Assembly (NCBI RefSeq): GCF_047824785.1
Contig: NZ_CP181167.1
Location: 2,604,001-2,668,000 of the forward strand
Length of the DNA stretch: 64,000 bases
From: Nitrobacter sp039808345
GTDB taxonomy: Bacteria > Pseudomonadota > Alphaproteobacteria > Rhizobiales > Xanthobacteraceae
Direction: 5' to 3'
A program made the position numbers and the translations under genes. Shown in pieces: positions 33,459-42,845 of this stretch (within the stretch, counting starts at the first letter, position 1; each line of letters opens with the position of its first letter). Under the pieces are notes generated by a model, which worked only from the letters and a program-made list of their open reading frames with translations, had not been told where the DNA came from and ran no database searches.

Positions 33459-35825
33459 TTATTCCGCCGGCTTCGCCACGCCGCCGTGGCGGAAGCGTTC
33501 GGCAAAGGTGATCAGCCACATCGCGGTCGGGCGAAGGATCAGGAAGTCCGCCACCAGAGCCGCGACCATGGCGAAGGCGCTGAGCCAGCCGAACAGCCGC
33601 AGTGAAGGCAGGTCCGAAAACACGGTCACCACCAGACCACAGGCCAGCACCACGGTGGTGAGGATCAAGGCCGGCCCCATCAGCACGGTTGCGCGCTCAA
33701 CCGCCTTGGCGGCGCCGACGCCCGGCTGACTCTCCGATCGCAGGCGGTTGAGAAAGTGGATGGTCGCACTCAGTCCAAGGCCGAACGACACGGTAAGCGC
33801 GACCACGCTGGCGAATTGCAGCCCCTCCCCGAGCAACCACAACAACGTGCCCGACAGCACGACCGGGAAAATTCCGGGCAGGATACAGGCAAACATCACG
33901 ACGATCGAACGGAACGCCAGTCCGATAAACACCGCCACCAGCACAAACTCGATCGTAAGGCCGTGGTTGAGCTTCTCTATCATGCCGGCGCTGTTGCGCG
34001 CGGCGATGGCGGACAGGCCGGTGACGGCCACCTCATAACCGGGATGCGCTGTCCTGACGGCATCCATGGCGCGGTCGAGCTTCTCGACCACCGGCAGAAT
34101 CTGGCTCGAATCGCGGTCAGGCACGCGGCCCGACACCACGACCGCCGTCTGGTCCTCGGAGATAAAGCGGCGTACCAGATGCTCGGGAATGACGCTGACA
34201 TATTCCTTGAGGGTCGCGACATCGTGGCTGCCGGCCTTTTCGGCGAGCCATCGCCGCAATGTTTCGATCGACCAGACATTGCCGACGCCGGCCTGCTCCT
34301 CCACCAGCTTGTGGACCGCGGCGATCGTGGCCAGCGTCTGCGGCGAATACAGAGTTTCGCCGGCGGGGAATTCGATCAGAATGTCAATCGGATTGGCGCC
34401 GGTAAGCTTGGCATCGAGGCGGCCGCTCGCCGCCACCGCCTGCTCCCTGTCCGGAACCTGATCGGCAAGCCGGTAACGCGGCTCCAGGCTGGCGTAGACC
34501 ACGGCCAGTCCACCGACCACCAGCAGCGCCAGCACGCTGAAGAAGCCGGGATGCCCCACCATCCGCTCCGCGATCCAGGCGCAGAAGCGGCGCAGCGCCT
34601 GCACGCCCCAGTCCGCTGTCTTGAACTTCTCCGCGAAACGCCGTTCGTCGCGAACCAGCAGAACGCCGAACGCCGGCACCAGCAGCAGCACCGCGAGCAG
34701 CGCGATGATCGTCGCCAGCAGTCCGGCCTCGCCGAAGCTGCGAATCAGGTCCGAGTTCGAGAATTGCAGCGCGATGAAGGAAATTCCGGCGGTGGCATGG
34801 GTCAGGACGCAAGCGGGCCCGACGACGAGGACGGCATTGCGGAAGGCGGAATACTTGTCCTCGCCGGCGATCAGGCGGTCGCGCGCCGCGAACGTCAACT
34901 GCATCGAATCGGAAAAACTGATGACCATGATGAGCGGGGTCATCACATTGAGGAACATGTTGAGGCTGAAGTTCGCCCAGCCCAGCACGCCCAACGACAG
35001 CAGAATGGCAAGCAGCGGCGGAAACGCCGCAATGACCATGAAGGAGACCTTGCGAAAGAACACGATCGCGATCAGGCAGCCCGCCAGAATGCCGGCGACG
35101 TTGTAGATGATCCCGTCGCGCTCCACGGCGTTGCGGATTTCGAGCTGCATCACCGGCACGCCGGACAGCTCTTTGGTAAGTCCGGTGTCCGCAAGATCGT
35201 CGTTCATGACCTGGCGGATCTGGCCGACGGTCGCCTTCAGCTTGCTGTCACTGACGATCGACGGCTCCAGCGACAGCACGACCAGCGCCAGCGTGCCATC
35301 CTCCGACAGCAGCTTGCCGCGAATGATCTCGTTGGATTTCACGGTCTCGATGAACTGGTCGTATTCAGCGCCTTGCGGCAGTTCGGATGGAAACAGCGCC
35401 GCAGGCAGCTTGCCCGGCTCGGGCGCCTGACGCGCCGAGAACAACGATATCAGGCCGCGCACGCCATCCACCAGTTGCAGATCGGTGACCAGATCCCGCA
35501 GCTTTTCGAGGTTATCGCGTTCGAGCAGCGTCTTGCCCTCGACCACGACCAGCACATCGAATTCGGTCGACGGGAAGCGCCTGGTGACTTCCTCGTACTG
35601 GCGATATTCCTTTGTATCAGAACGGAACAGCTGGCTTAGTGAATCATCGATCTGGATACGCTGGATCCCGAACACAGCGCCGACGACCATGGCCAGCAGA
35701 ATGACGCAGGACAGGATGGGCGCGCGCATCGCAATCAGCCCGATCCGCTCGAATCCGAAAGCGATGCTGAATGACCGCCTGTCCGGCCTGGTCATATCGG
35801 CCGCATCGGGATTTCGCTCATGCAT
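33459..35825 (-). CDS. MMPL/RND family exporter, HpnN-like
   Basis: 788 residues from ATG 35825, which gives the family-like start MHERNPDAADMTRPDRRS; the longer frame to 35945 adds unlikely sequence. Twelve predicted membrane helices form two RND halves. The first helix is PILSCVILLAMVVGAVFGIQ, followed by a periplasmic loop opening IDDSLSQLFRSDTKEYRQYE. MMPL motifs include MVISFSDSMQLTFAARDRLI in the first half and ALTVSFGLGLSATIHFLNRL in the second. Sequence style is close to HpnN-like lipid exporters rather than drug pumps with adaptors, and no membrane-fusion protein gene is next to it. Position between the hopanoid operon and hpnP suggests a lipid substrate (inference). Confidence 0.82.
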   Translation of the reverse strand: MHERNPDAADMTRPDRRSFSIAFGFERIGLIAMRAPILSCVILLAMVVGAVFGIQRIQIDDSLSQLFRSDTKEYRQYEEVTRRFPSTEFDVLVVVEGKTLLERDNLEKLRDLVTDLQLVDGVRGLISLFSARQAPEPGKLPAALFPSELPQGAEYDQFIETVKSNEIIRGKLLSEDGTLALVVLSLEPSIVSDSKLKATVGQIRQVMNDDLADTGLTKELSGVPVMQLEIRNAVERDGIIYNVAGILAGCLIAIVFFRKVSFMVIAAFPPLLAILLSLGVLGWANFSLNMFLNVMTPLIMVISFSDSMQLTFAARDRLIAGEDKYSAFRNAVLVVGPACVLTHATAGISFIALQFSNSDLIRSFGEAGLLATIIALLAVLLLVPAFGVLLVRDERRFAEKFKTADWGVQALRRFCAWIAERMVGHPGFFSVLALLVVGGLAVVYASLEPRYRLADQVPDREQAVAASGRLDAKLTGANPIDILIEFPAGETLYSPQTLATIAAVHKLVEEQAGVGNVWSIETLRRWLAEKAGSHDVATLKEYVSVIPEHLVRRFISEDQTAVVVSGRVPDRDSSQILPVVEKLDRAMDAVRTAHPGYEVAVTGLSAIAARNSAGMIEKLNHGLTIEFVLVAVFIGLAFRSIVVMFACILPGIFPVVLSGTLLWLLGEGLQFASVVALTVSFGLGLSATIHFLNRLRSESQPGVGAAKAVERATVLMGPALILTTVVLACGLVVTVFSDLPSLRLFGWLSAFAMVAALVADFLILRPTAMWLITFAERFRHGGVAKPAE

Positions 35826-35948
35826 GTGCTGTCCGTTCCGTCGAGAACCCATCGTTTGGCAAATTTCCGGAAAGCCCCGGAGCAGACCCTGAAACCGCGG
35901 ACGGCCGGCCCGGTTCTGACAGCATGCGTCGATTGTCGGGCGCAACGT

Positions 35949-36053
35949 CTAGAGCATGATCCCGATAAGTGGAAACCGGTTTTCGGAAAAGATCATGCTC
36001 AAAACAAAAAATAAGCGACGAGTCTGTTTCAACGCAGTTGAAACAGACTCTAG
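35949..36053. repeat. Different palindromic repeat pair upstream of the MMPL gene
   Basis: First part: agcatgatcccgataagtgg ... gatcatgct, a ~46-base imperfect palindrome with arms agcatgat / atcatgct. Second part: a long perfect hairpin agtctgtttcaa / ttgaaacagact (36021-36049). It lies in the 402-base region 35826-36227 between the MMPL and hpnP genes; the rest of that region holds nothing I recognise. Confidence 0.8.
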
Positions 36054-36227
36054 CCGTTTCCCGGATAGACTACAAGCAAGGGCGGATCACGCTGTTATCC
36101 GCGCCGCTCACGTCAAAATGACCTCAGTTCGAGAGACTTTTGAACACGAGCGCTCCTGTCATTTCTGCCTTGCACCGCCGCGCCCGCGAAGCCGGCCGGT
36201 CCGGCGGTTTTATTGATGTCGATTTTA

Positions 36228-37889
36228 TCAGATGGGCGTGACCCGCTGGCCGCTCGGCCGGTCAGCCCGGAGGGTCGGCACGGTCGCGATCGCTTTATGT
36301 TCGGTGGGAACGGCGATTCCGGCGGATTCCCGAAGTTTCAACGAATAATAGGAAGCATTGGTTTTGCCGCGAGAGGCCGAGCGCGCGAACATGATCAGAT
36401 GATGGGCCACCAGAACCGAGCTGATGAGGTATTCGATCTCGCCTCGCGCCAGCCTGCGCAGCGCGAATTTCCAGAACACGCGCCTGTAATCGCCGCGCAC
36501 CCCCACCTTCCAGAAAATGTTGCGAAGCATGGTCAGGCCAAGCTTGATATTCCGCCATGACCTCTGCTGCGGCGTGCGCGGCTGAATCCGTTTCGGATAG
36601 GTTTCGCGGATCTGGTACTCGTAGCGCTCCAGAAGCTTTTCAGGTTCGTACGCGCGGCCCATGCAATCGCGCCAGGTCGCAACGACGTGATCATAAGGCA
36701 AGCGGAAATCGACGTTGGAATCGCGGCTGTCGTCCTCGATCAGGCGATTCTCGCGTTTCAACCGATCCCACAACGGCGTCTTCGGCAGGGCCTGCAGGAG
36801 ATTGATGGTCAAAAGCGGTATCCGGGAGTGATCAATGAACTCCAGCAAATGCTGTCCGGTTTCTGGCTTGTCGGTATCGAGTCCGAGAATGATGCCGGAG
36901 ACCACCTCCATGCCGTAATCGTTCAGCGTCCTGATCGCCTCCATGATGGGAACCATCATGTTGTGATCCTTGTGCATCGCCTTCAGCGCCACCGGATCCG
37001 GCGTCTCGATGCCGCAGAAGATCGTCGCGAAGAATGCCTCGCGCATCTGCGACAGAATCTCCGGACGCTTGGCGATGTTCAGCGTCGCCTCGCAGGAAAA
37101 GCGCAGCACGTAACCGGTCTTCTTTTGCCATTCGATCAGATGCGGCAGAAGCTCCAGCGCGGCCTTCCGGTTGCCGATGAAATTGTCATCAACGAAATAA
37201 ACCGAGCCGCTGATGCCGCATTCCAGCAGCTTGTCGAGTTCACGCGTGATCTGCTCGGGAGTCTTGAGGCGCGGATTGCGGCCATAAAGGCCGGGAATGT
37301 CGCAGAACTCGCATTGATAAGGGCAGCCGCTGGAATACTGGATGCTGCCCAGGAAATAATGCCTGATGTCGGCCAGCTCGTAAGCGGGAATGGGAAACTT
37401 GTCCATGTCCAGCCGGCTGGCGGTTTTGAGGACGACCTGAGCGGCGGGCCGCGACGGATCGCGCGCCAGCCGTTCGATCAGTTCGTCCGTGGCGTCGCCG
37501 AGTTCGCCGACGTGAAGGTAGTCGAAGGACGGATAGTAATCCGGGCAGGCGCTGACCGATGGCCCGCCGAGCGCGACGGAAAGATTGAAAGCGTGGGCGC
37601 GGCGGCAGATATCGTTCATCTGCTGGCGCTGGATGTGCATGCCGCTGACAAATACGGCTTCGGCCCATTCGAAATCCTCATCGGTCGCGAAGCGAATGTT
37701 CTCGTCGATGAACCGGACCTTCCAATCGGCAGGAAGATAGGCCGCGATCAGCAGAAGTCCCTGCGGCGGCATGAAGGCCTGTACGCCACCGGTCAGCGGA
37801 TAGGCGTGTTCAAACGTTCCGAACGAGGACGTGTAGCGGGGGAAGACGCAAAGAATACGCCGAACGCCATGCTGACCAATACCCCTCAT
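36228..37889 (-). CDS. hpnP: HpnP, hopanoid C-2 methylase (B12-binding radical SAM)
   Basis: 553-residue enzyme that methylates hopanoids at C-2 using SAM and probably cobalamin. The N-terminal B12-binding-like domain begins RRILCVFPRYTSSFGTFEH, with VFVSGMHIQRQQMNDIC near residue 85. The radical SAM motif is Cys189, Cys193 and Cys196 (SGCPYQCEFCDIPGLYG). VYFVDDNFIGNRKAALELLP and the C-terminal SWRNIKLGLTMLRNIFWKVG match HpnP specifically. I start at the ATG at 37889, preceded by GGGGAAG; the ATG at 37916 lacks a binding site and sits too close to the promoter. A near-perfect EcfG promoter lies 48-73 bases upstream. Single gene. Confidence 0.92.
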   Translation of the reverse strand: MRGIGQHGVRRILCVFPRYTSSFGTFEHAYPLTGGVQAFMPPQGLLLIAAYLPADWKVRFIDENIRFATDEDFEWAEAVFVSGMHIQRQQMNDICRRAHAFNLSVALGGPSVSACPDYYPSFDYLHVGELGDATDELIERLARDPSRPAAQVVLKTASRLDMDKFPIPAYELADIRHYFLGSIQYSSGCPYQCEFCDIPGLYGRNPRLKTPEQITRELDKLLECGISGSVYFVDDNFIGNRKAALELLPHLIEWQKKTGYVLRFSCEATLNIAKRPEILSQMREAFFATIFCGIETPDPVALKAMHKDHNMMVPIMEAIRTLNDYGMEVVSGIILGLDTDKPETGQHLLEFIDHSRIPLLTINLLQALPKTPLWDRLKRENRLIEDDSRDSNVDFRLPYDHVVATWRDCMGRAYEPEKLLERYEYQIRETYPKRIQPRTPQQRSWRNIKLGLTMLRNIFWKVGVRGDYRRVFWKFALRRLARGEIEYLISSVLVAHHLIMFARSASRGKTNASYYSLKLRESAGIAVPTEHKAIATVPTLRADRPSGQRVTPI

Positions 37890-37936
37890 CGCAGCTTCCC
37901 CATCGTGCAAAGGCATATCAAACGAAAACCGTTGTC

Positions 37937-37962
37937 AACGCCTTCACGCCGATGTTGGTTCC
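37937..37962 (-). promoter_or_regulatory. EcfG-type general stress promoter of hpnP
   Basis: The minus strand reads GGAAC (37962-37958), 17 bases, then CGTT (37940-37937): an exact match to the alphaproteobacterial EcfG consensus GGAAC-N16/17-CGTT. A transcript start expected near 37928 gives a 5' leader of about 40 bases to the ATG at 37889. In Rhodopseudomonas palustris hpnP is known to be EcfG-dependent, which agrees. Confidence 0.78.
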
Positions 37963-38114
37963 GCCGGTTGCCGTTGAAAGCTGCGCAACAAATCCTTCAA
38001 CAATGTGGCGAAGCTGAAGAGCGTCCGGCGTGGCAGGCGCGCGCACGATTTCCGCCGCGACACATCATTGAGAAAGCCAGGGATGGCTTTGGCTTCATCA
38101 AAGCCGGAATGGCT

Positions 38115-39464
38115 TCAGCCGCGAACGATCGGCTCGATCGCCGCCGCGAGTTCGAAAATCCGGCGATCCGCTCCTCCCGTCCCGGCAAGCATCAGGCCAA
38201 CCGGCGGCTCGCCCTCGCGATGACAGGGCAGCGAGATCGCGCATCCATCGAGGGTGTTGATCAGCGAACAGTTGCGCAGCGAAAGCATGTTGGCTTTCAC
38301 ATAGGCTGCATCATCGGCGAGATCAGCTATCAGCGGCGGCGCGATGGCCACGGTCGGCGACACCAGTCCGTCGTAGGGCGCAGCGCGACGCTCGAAACTT
38401 CCGATGATCGCGCGGCGAATAGCGAGCAGATCAACATAGTCAGCCGCGCTGATGCTTTCGCCACGCCGAATGCGGCTGAGAACGCGGGGGTCGTACAGTT
38501 GAGCCCTTTCAGCGATCAGCGCGCGGTGCCAGGCCCAACTTTCCGCCGCAGCAAATCCGCCCCCGACGTTCAGCGCCGCGACCTCGGCAAACTCGGGAAC
38601 GGCGATGTGATCGATCAGGACGCCTGCATCGGCCAGCCGGTCCAGCGCGCGCTCGAAGGCCGACGCAACGGCGGGATCGAGGTCGTCCAGCATCACCGTG
38701 GTCGGCGCGGCAAACCGCAGCCCTCTTACCGGACGCGGCGCAACCGCCGTGACCGGTTCGTCCGCCAGAACCGCGTCCAGCACCGCGCAGCAGCCGACCG
38801 AACGCGCAATCGGGCCGTAGCTGTCCAGCGTGGCGGACAGCGGGACGCCGCCATCGAGCGGAATGCGGCGCGCGGTCGGCTTGTAGCCGACGATGCCGCA
38901 ATAGGCCGCCGGAATCCGGCACGATCCGCCGGTGTCGGTGCCGAGCGCGCCATGCGCCATGCCATCCGTGACCGAAACCGCCGCGCCTGACGACGATCCG
39001 CCCGGCACATGGCCGACATCGCGCCGCCAGCCATTTTTCGGCGTGCCATAGTGCGGATTGATGCCCAGACCCGAATAGGCGAATTCGGTCATGTTGGTGC
39101 GTCCGATCACCACAAAGCCAGCCCGGCGCAGACGCGCCACTACCGGAGCATCCTCCGCTGCCGGCGGCGCATGCTTGAGCGCCAGCGACCCGGCGCGCGA
39201 GACCTGCCCTTTGACATCGAACAGATCCTTGATCGACACCGGAATGCCGGCGTATGGCGACGGCGCGGCGTTGACCGCGCGCAATTTATCCATGGCCTCG
39301 GCCGCGGCGATCGCGCCTTCCGCATCGACCTGAATGAACACACGCGCGCCCTCTCCCGCCGGGTCCGCGATTTTGGCAAGGCAGTCGCTGACGAGCGCGA
39401 GCGCCGTGGCGCGGCCCGCCGCGAGATCGGCGGCGAGCGAGGCCAGGGTCGGTTGATCAGGCAT
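38115..39464 (-). CDS. Amidase signature family protein
   Basis: 449-residue amidase of the GatA / aliphatic amidase superfamily. The Ser-cisSer-Lys site is visible: Lys in YAGIPVSIKDLFDVKG (about residue 78), cis-Ser in GGSSSGAAVSV, nucleophile Ser in GTDTGGSCRIPAAY (about 175). No gatB or gatC lies nearby, so it is probably a stand-alone amidase rather than part of glutamyl-tRNA amidotransferase. Start at ATG 39464 (MPDQPTLASLAADLAAG). It is 38 bases downstream of ppc on the same strand and may be co-transcribed. Substrate unknown. Confidence 0.88.
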   Translation of the reverse strand: MPDQPTLASLAADLAAGRATALALVSDCLAKIADPAGEGARVFIQVDAEGAIAAAEAMDKLRAVNAAPSPYAGIPVSIKDLFDVKGQVSRAGSLALKHAPPAAEDAPVVARLRRAGFVVIGRTNMTEFAYSGLGINPHYGTPKNGWRRDVGHVPGGSSSGAAVSVTDGMAHGALGTDTGGSCRIPAAYCGIVGYKPTARRIPLDGGVPLSATLDSYGPIARSVGCCAVLDAVLADEPVTAVAPRPVRGLRFAAPTTVMLDDLDPAVASAFERALDRLADAGVLIDHIAVPEFAEVAALNVGGGFAAAESWAWHRALIAERAQLYDPRVLSRIRRGESISAADYVDLLAIRRAIIGSFERRAAPYDGLVSPTVAIAPPLIADLADDAAYVKANMLSLRNCSLINTLDGCAISLPCHREGEPPVGLMLAGTGGADRRIFELAAAIEPIVRG

Positions 39465-39502
39465 GGCGAATCTCGCAGGCGGACGGATGAATAGATGGCG
39501 CC

Positions 39503-42289
39503 TTAGCCGCTGTTGCGCAGGCCCGCGGAAATTCCGTTGATGGTGAGCTGGATGCCCCGCAGCACCTGCTCGTCCCCGCATTGTGCGCGATGGTCCTTCA
39601 GGAGTTCGACCTGCACATGGTTGAGCGGATCGAGATAGGGGAAGCGATTGCGGATCGAGCGCTCAAGCAGCGGATTACCGGCAAGCAACCGCTCCTGCCC
39701 CATGATGGCGAGCAGCTTGTCGATGGTGAGATGCCACTCGCGCCGAATGCGTCCGAAGATCGCCTCGCGAAGCTCGACGTCGGGCACCAGATCGGCATAA
39801 CGCGACGCGATCGCGATCGAACTTTTCGCAAGCACCATGTCCATGTTGGAAAGCAGCATGCGGAAGAAGGGCCACTCCCCGTAAAGCTCCTGCAGGAACG
39901 CCATGCCCTTGTCGGGATGGTTGGCTATCCACGCCTCCACCGCGCTGCCGAACCCGTACCAGCCCGGCAGCATCACCCGGCATTGCGCCCAACTGAAAAC
40001 CCACGGAATCGCCCGGAGGTCCTCGATCCGGCGCGTCTTCTTGCGCGACGCCGGCCGGCTGCCGATGTTCAATGTGGAGATTTCATTGATGACGGTGGAG
40101 GCCCAGAAATAATCCTCGAAACCAGGCGTTTCAAACACGAGGTCGCGATAGGCCTTGTAGGCCAGCGACGACAGCGACTCCATCGCGTCGAGGTATTCCA
40201 GACTCGGGGCGCTCTGCCGCGGCTGCAACAGGCTGGCCTCCAGCGTCGCGGCGGCGAGGATCTCCAGATTGGAGCGGCCCACCTCGGCGTTGGAATACTT
40301 GCTGGAGATGATTTCACCCTGTTCGGTAATCCTGATCTGGCCGTTCACCGCGCCACCGGGCTGCGCGAGGATGGCGTCGTAGCTCGGCCCCCCGCCGCGG
40401 CCGACCGAGCCGCCGCGGCCGTGAAACAGGCGCAGCCGCACCTTGTGGCGCTCGAACACCTCGACCAGGCCGATCTCGGCCTTGTAAAGCTCCCATCCCG
40501 ACGTGACGAAGCCGCCGTCCTTGTTGCTGTCGGAATAGCCGAGCATCACCTCCTGCAAGCCTCCGCGGCTGTCGACCAGCGCCCGATACTCCGGCAGCGA
40601 CAGCAACCGGTCCATGATGCCGGCACAGGCCTGCAAGTCCTCGATGGTCTCGAACAACGGCACGATATTCATGGCGCTGTGCCCGGAGGGATCGACGAGG
40701 TCGGCCTCCTTGAGCAGCAGCGCGACTTCGAGCAGGTCGGAAATGCCTTCGGTCATCGAGACGATGCATTGAGGGATCGCATCCGGGCCAAGCGTTCCGT
40801 GCGCCTCCGCCGCGGCATGGAACACCGCAAGCTCGCCCTGCGTCTCGTCGCTGTATGTGATGAACGGCGAGGTCAGCGGACGCGCGCTGCGCAGCTCCCT
40901 GAGCAGCAGAACGATACGCGCCTCCTCGTCCAGCGTCAGATAGGACGTGCCCGGACTGGCGGCGGCGAGCAGTTCGGCGATCGTTCTTTCATGAACGGTG
41001 GAGTTCTGCCGCAGGTCGAGACAGGCGAGATGGAAACCGAAACAGTCGGCGGCGCGGCGTAGTTTGCGGAGCCGCCCGCGCGCGATCACCCCCGAATTAT
41101 TCGCGGTCAACGAGTGGTGGAGAATATCGAGATCGGCGCTGAACTCGGCGGCGCTCGCATAGGGTGGAGCCGCGCCGTATGGCGGGCGCAGCGTGTCCGC
41201 TTTCAGTTTCACGGCGGTGGCCGAAAGCCGCGCGTAAATGCCTGATACCGCGAGGCGGTAGGGCTCGCCGCGACGATGCGGCGAGGTGTCGGCCGATCGC
41301 TCGGCCAGCGAGCTCAGCTCCGGCGAGACATCCGTGAGATCGGCGGCCAGCGACAGTTCGCGGCCGAGTTCGTGCAGTTCATCGAGATAGTGACGCAGTA
41401 TCCGCGAGACCTGCCAATGGAGGGTGCCGCGCATGACGTCCGCCGTCACGAAAGGATTGCCGTCTCGATCGCCGCCGATCCAGCTTCCGATCCGCAGGAA
41501 CGACGCGATCTCGTTCGCGGCGCCGCTGTCGTCGGGGTCGCGCAGGCGATCTTCCAGCATGCAGTGCAGACGCGGCACCTCGCGCAGGAACGTATAGTCG
41601 TAAAACGACAGGCCGTTAGCGACCTCATCGAGCACCGTCAGCTTGGTCCGCCGCAGGAGGTCGGTCTGCCACAGCGTCAGCACCGCGCGGCGCAACTGCT
41701 CCTCGCTGGCCTCGTATTCGTCCGGCGTGAGCTGCATCCGTTCGCGGCGGTCGAGCAGCGCCGCGACTTCCATCTCGCGATCGATGGTGCTTTTACGGCG
41801 AACCTCGGTCGGATGGGCGGTCAGCACCGGACTGACCACGGCGCTGTCGAAAAAATCCCGCAACTCGGCCGCGCTGAACCCGGCCTTGCGGGCGCAGGCA
41901 AGCGTGTGCGCCAGCCGGCCCTGATGCCGCGCCCCATCCGCAAGGGTCTGGCTGCGCATCTGGCGGATATTGTTCTGATCCTCGGCGATGTTGGCCAGAT
42001 GCGAGAAATAGCTGAAGGCGCGGACGACAAGCACCGTCTCATCCGTCGACATGCCGTCGAGGATGGCTTCCAGTTCGCGCCGCGCGGGCTTGTCGTCGTC
42101 GCGGTGAAAGCGGATCGAGGTCTGCCGGATGCGCTCGACCAGATCGAACGCCTCCGGTCCCTCGCGATCACGCACGGTATCGCCGAGAATACGCCCGAGC
42201 AGCCGGATATCGTCGCGCAGCCTTGCGTCGAGGTCGGCGGCGTCAGACTCCGGCTGACCTCCACGAGGTAACGGCATCAGACTGGACAT
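39503..42289 (-). CDS. ppc: Phosphoenolpyruvate carboxylase
   Basis: 928-residue cytoplasmic enzyme making oxaloacetate from PEP and bicarbonate. Motif VLTAHPTEVRRKS (about residue 170) carries the catalytic His. GYSDSNKDGGF (about 575) and FHGRGGSVGRGGGPSYD (about 610) form the substrate loops. The C-terminus reads ISAGLRNSG, close to the usual QNTG end. RNRFPYLDPLNHVQVELLKD supports a complete protein. I used the ATG at 42289, since upstream residues to 42367 are not conserved in style. Anaplerotic CO2 fixation is the expected role. Confidence 0.95.
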   Translation of the reverse strand: MSSLMPLPRGGQPESDAADLDARLRDDIRLLGRILGDTVRDREGPEAFDLVERIRQTSIRFHRDDDKPARRELEAILDGMSTDETVLVVRAFSYFSHLANIAEDQNNIRQMRSQTLADGARHQGRLAHTLACARKAGFSAAELRDFFDSAVVSPVLTAHPTEVRRKSTIDREMEVAALLDRRERMQLTPDEYEASEEQLRRAVLTLWQTDLLRRTKLTVLDEVANGLSFYDYTFLREVPRLHCMLEDRLRDPDDSGAANEIASFLRIGSWIGGDRDGNPFVTADVMRGTLHWQVSRILRHYLDELHELGRELSLAADLTDVSPELSSLAERSADTSPHRRGEPYRLAVSGIYARLSATAVKLKADTLRPPYGAAPPYASAAEFSADLDILHHSLTANNSGVIARGRLRKLRRAADCFGFHLACLDLRQNSTVHERTIAELLAAASPGTSYLTLDEEARIVLLLRELRSARPLTSPFITYSDETQGELAVFHAAAEAHGTLGPDAIPQCIVSMTEGISDLLEVALLLKEADLVDPSGHSAMNIVPLFETIEDLQACAGIMDRLLSLPEYRALVDSRGGLQEVMLGYSDSNKDGGFVTSGWELYKAEIGLVEVFERHKVRLRLFHGRGGSVGRGGGPSYDAILAQPGGAVNGQIRITEQGEIISSKYSNAEVGRSNLEILAAATLEASLLQPRQSAPSLEYLDAMESLSSLAYKAYRDLVFETPGFEDYFWASTVINEISTLNIGSRPASRKKTRRIEDLRAIPWVFSWAQCRVMLPGWYGFGSAVEAWIANHPDKGMAFLQELYGEWPFFRMLLSNMDMVLAKSSIAIASRYADLVPDVELREAIFGRIRREWHLTIDKLLAIMGQERLLAGNPLLERSIRNRFPYLDPLNHVQVELLKDHRAQCGDEQVLRGIQLTINGISAGLRNSG

Positions 42290-42845
42290 CACGCTGCTCC
42301 TGAAAAGTCGGCTCTTCAGTGGCAATTTTCCTGCTGCAACGCAAGAAATGCCGGCCCCCTGATGCACAAAAGATGGACGGCCTGGGAAAAAGGCAGGCGG
42401 TCCCGGGGCATGGTCGAACCGGCGGAATGAGGCGCGACGCCGCCAACGCCCGGCCGCCCAAGTTATAAGAAAACCAGTGTCATAGGTTCTTTGTCCCCGG
42501 ATTATGCAAGGGGCGGCGGTAGCGCCGCGCCGAAAGCGGGGTTATCCTCGCAGAAAGAGATCACACCGTCATTTCAAAGGACGATCCTGCATGTCCGTCC
42601 GCTCAGGATCCAGGTCGGTCCTGAAAAGCGCCAGGGGCTCGCGCGCTTGAACCCGATGCGCCAGACAGTATCCGCGCCATCGGCGACCGCGCCGCCCCGG
42701 CCGGGCTGGAGCACAAGGCGCAGGTCGCGCGGGCCAATTCCCCGCAAATCGCTCTCATTATCGCGAAAGGCCGAGATCGTATTTTGGTATTTCAAACGCC
42801 AGCGCTCCGGCGTCGGACGGTGGCGGTCATTTCCCGGAGGAATCG
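42290..42845. other. Divergent region between ppc and P450
   Basis: 556 bases between ppc (leftward) and the P450 gene (rightward), so it should contain both promoters. The P450 has a strong ribosome-binding site (GGAGG five bases before the ATG). A 73-codon minus-strand frame at 42574-42795 has no ribosome-binding site or family resemblance, and I do not call it. No repeat copy is present. Confidence 0.4.

Noticed and set aside
35956..36216. 86-codon plus-strand frame between the MMPL and hpnP genes
   Set aside because: Its first half is translated repeat sequence.
36687..38990. Plus-strand frame of 767 codons across hpnP and the amidase
   Set aside because: It spans two unrelated minus-strand genes and has no domain.
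42574..42795. 73-codon minus-strand frame upstream of the P450 gene
   Set aside because: No ribosome-binding site, no family resemblance and no second line of support; left as intergenic.
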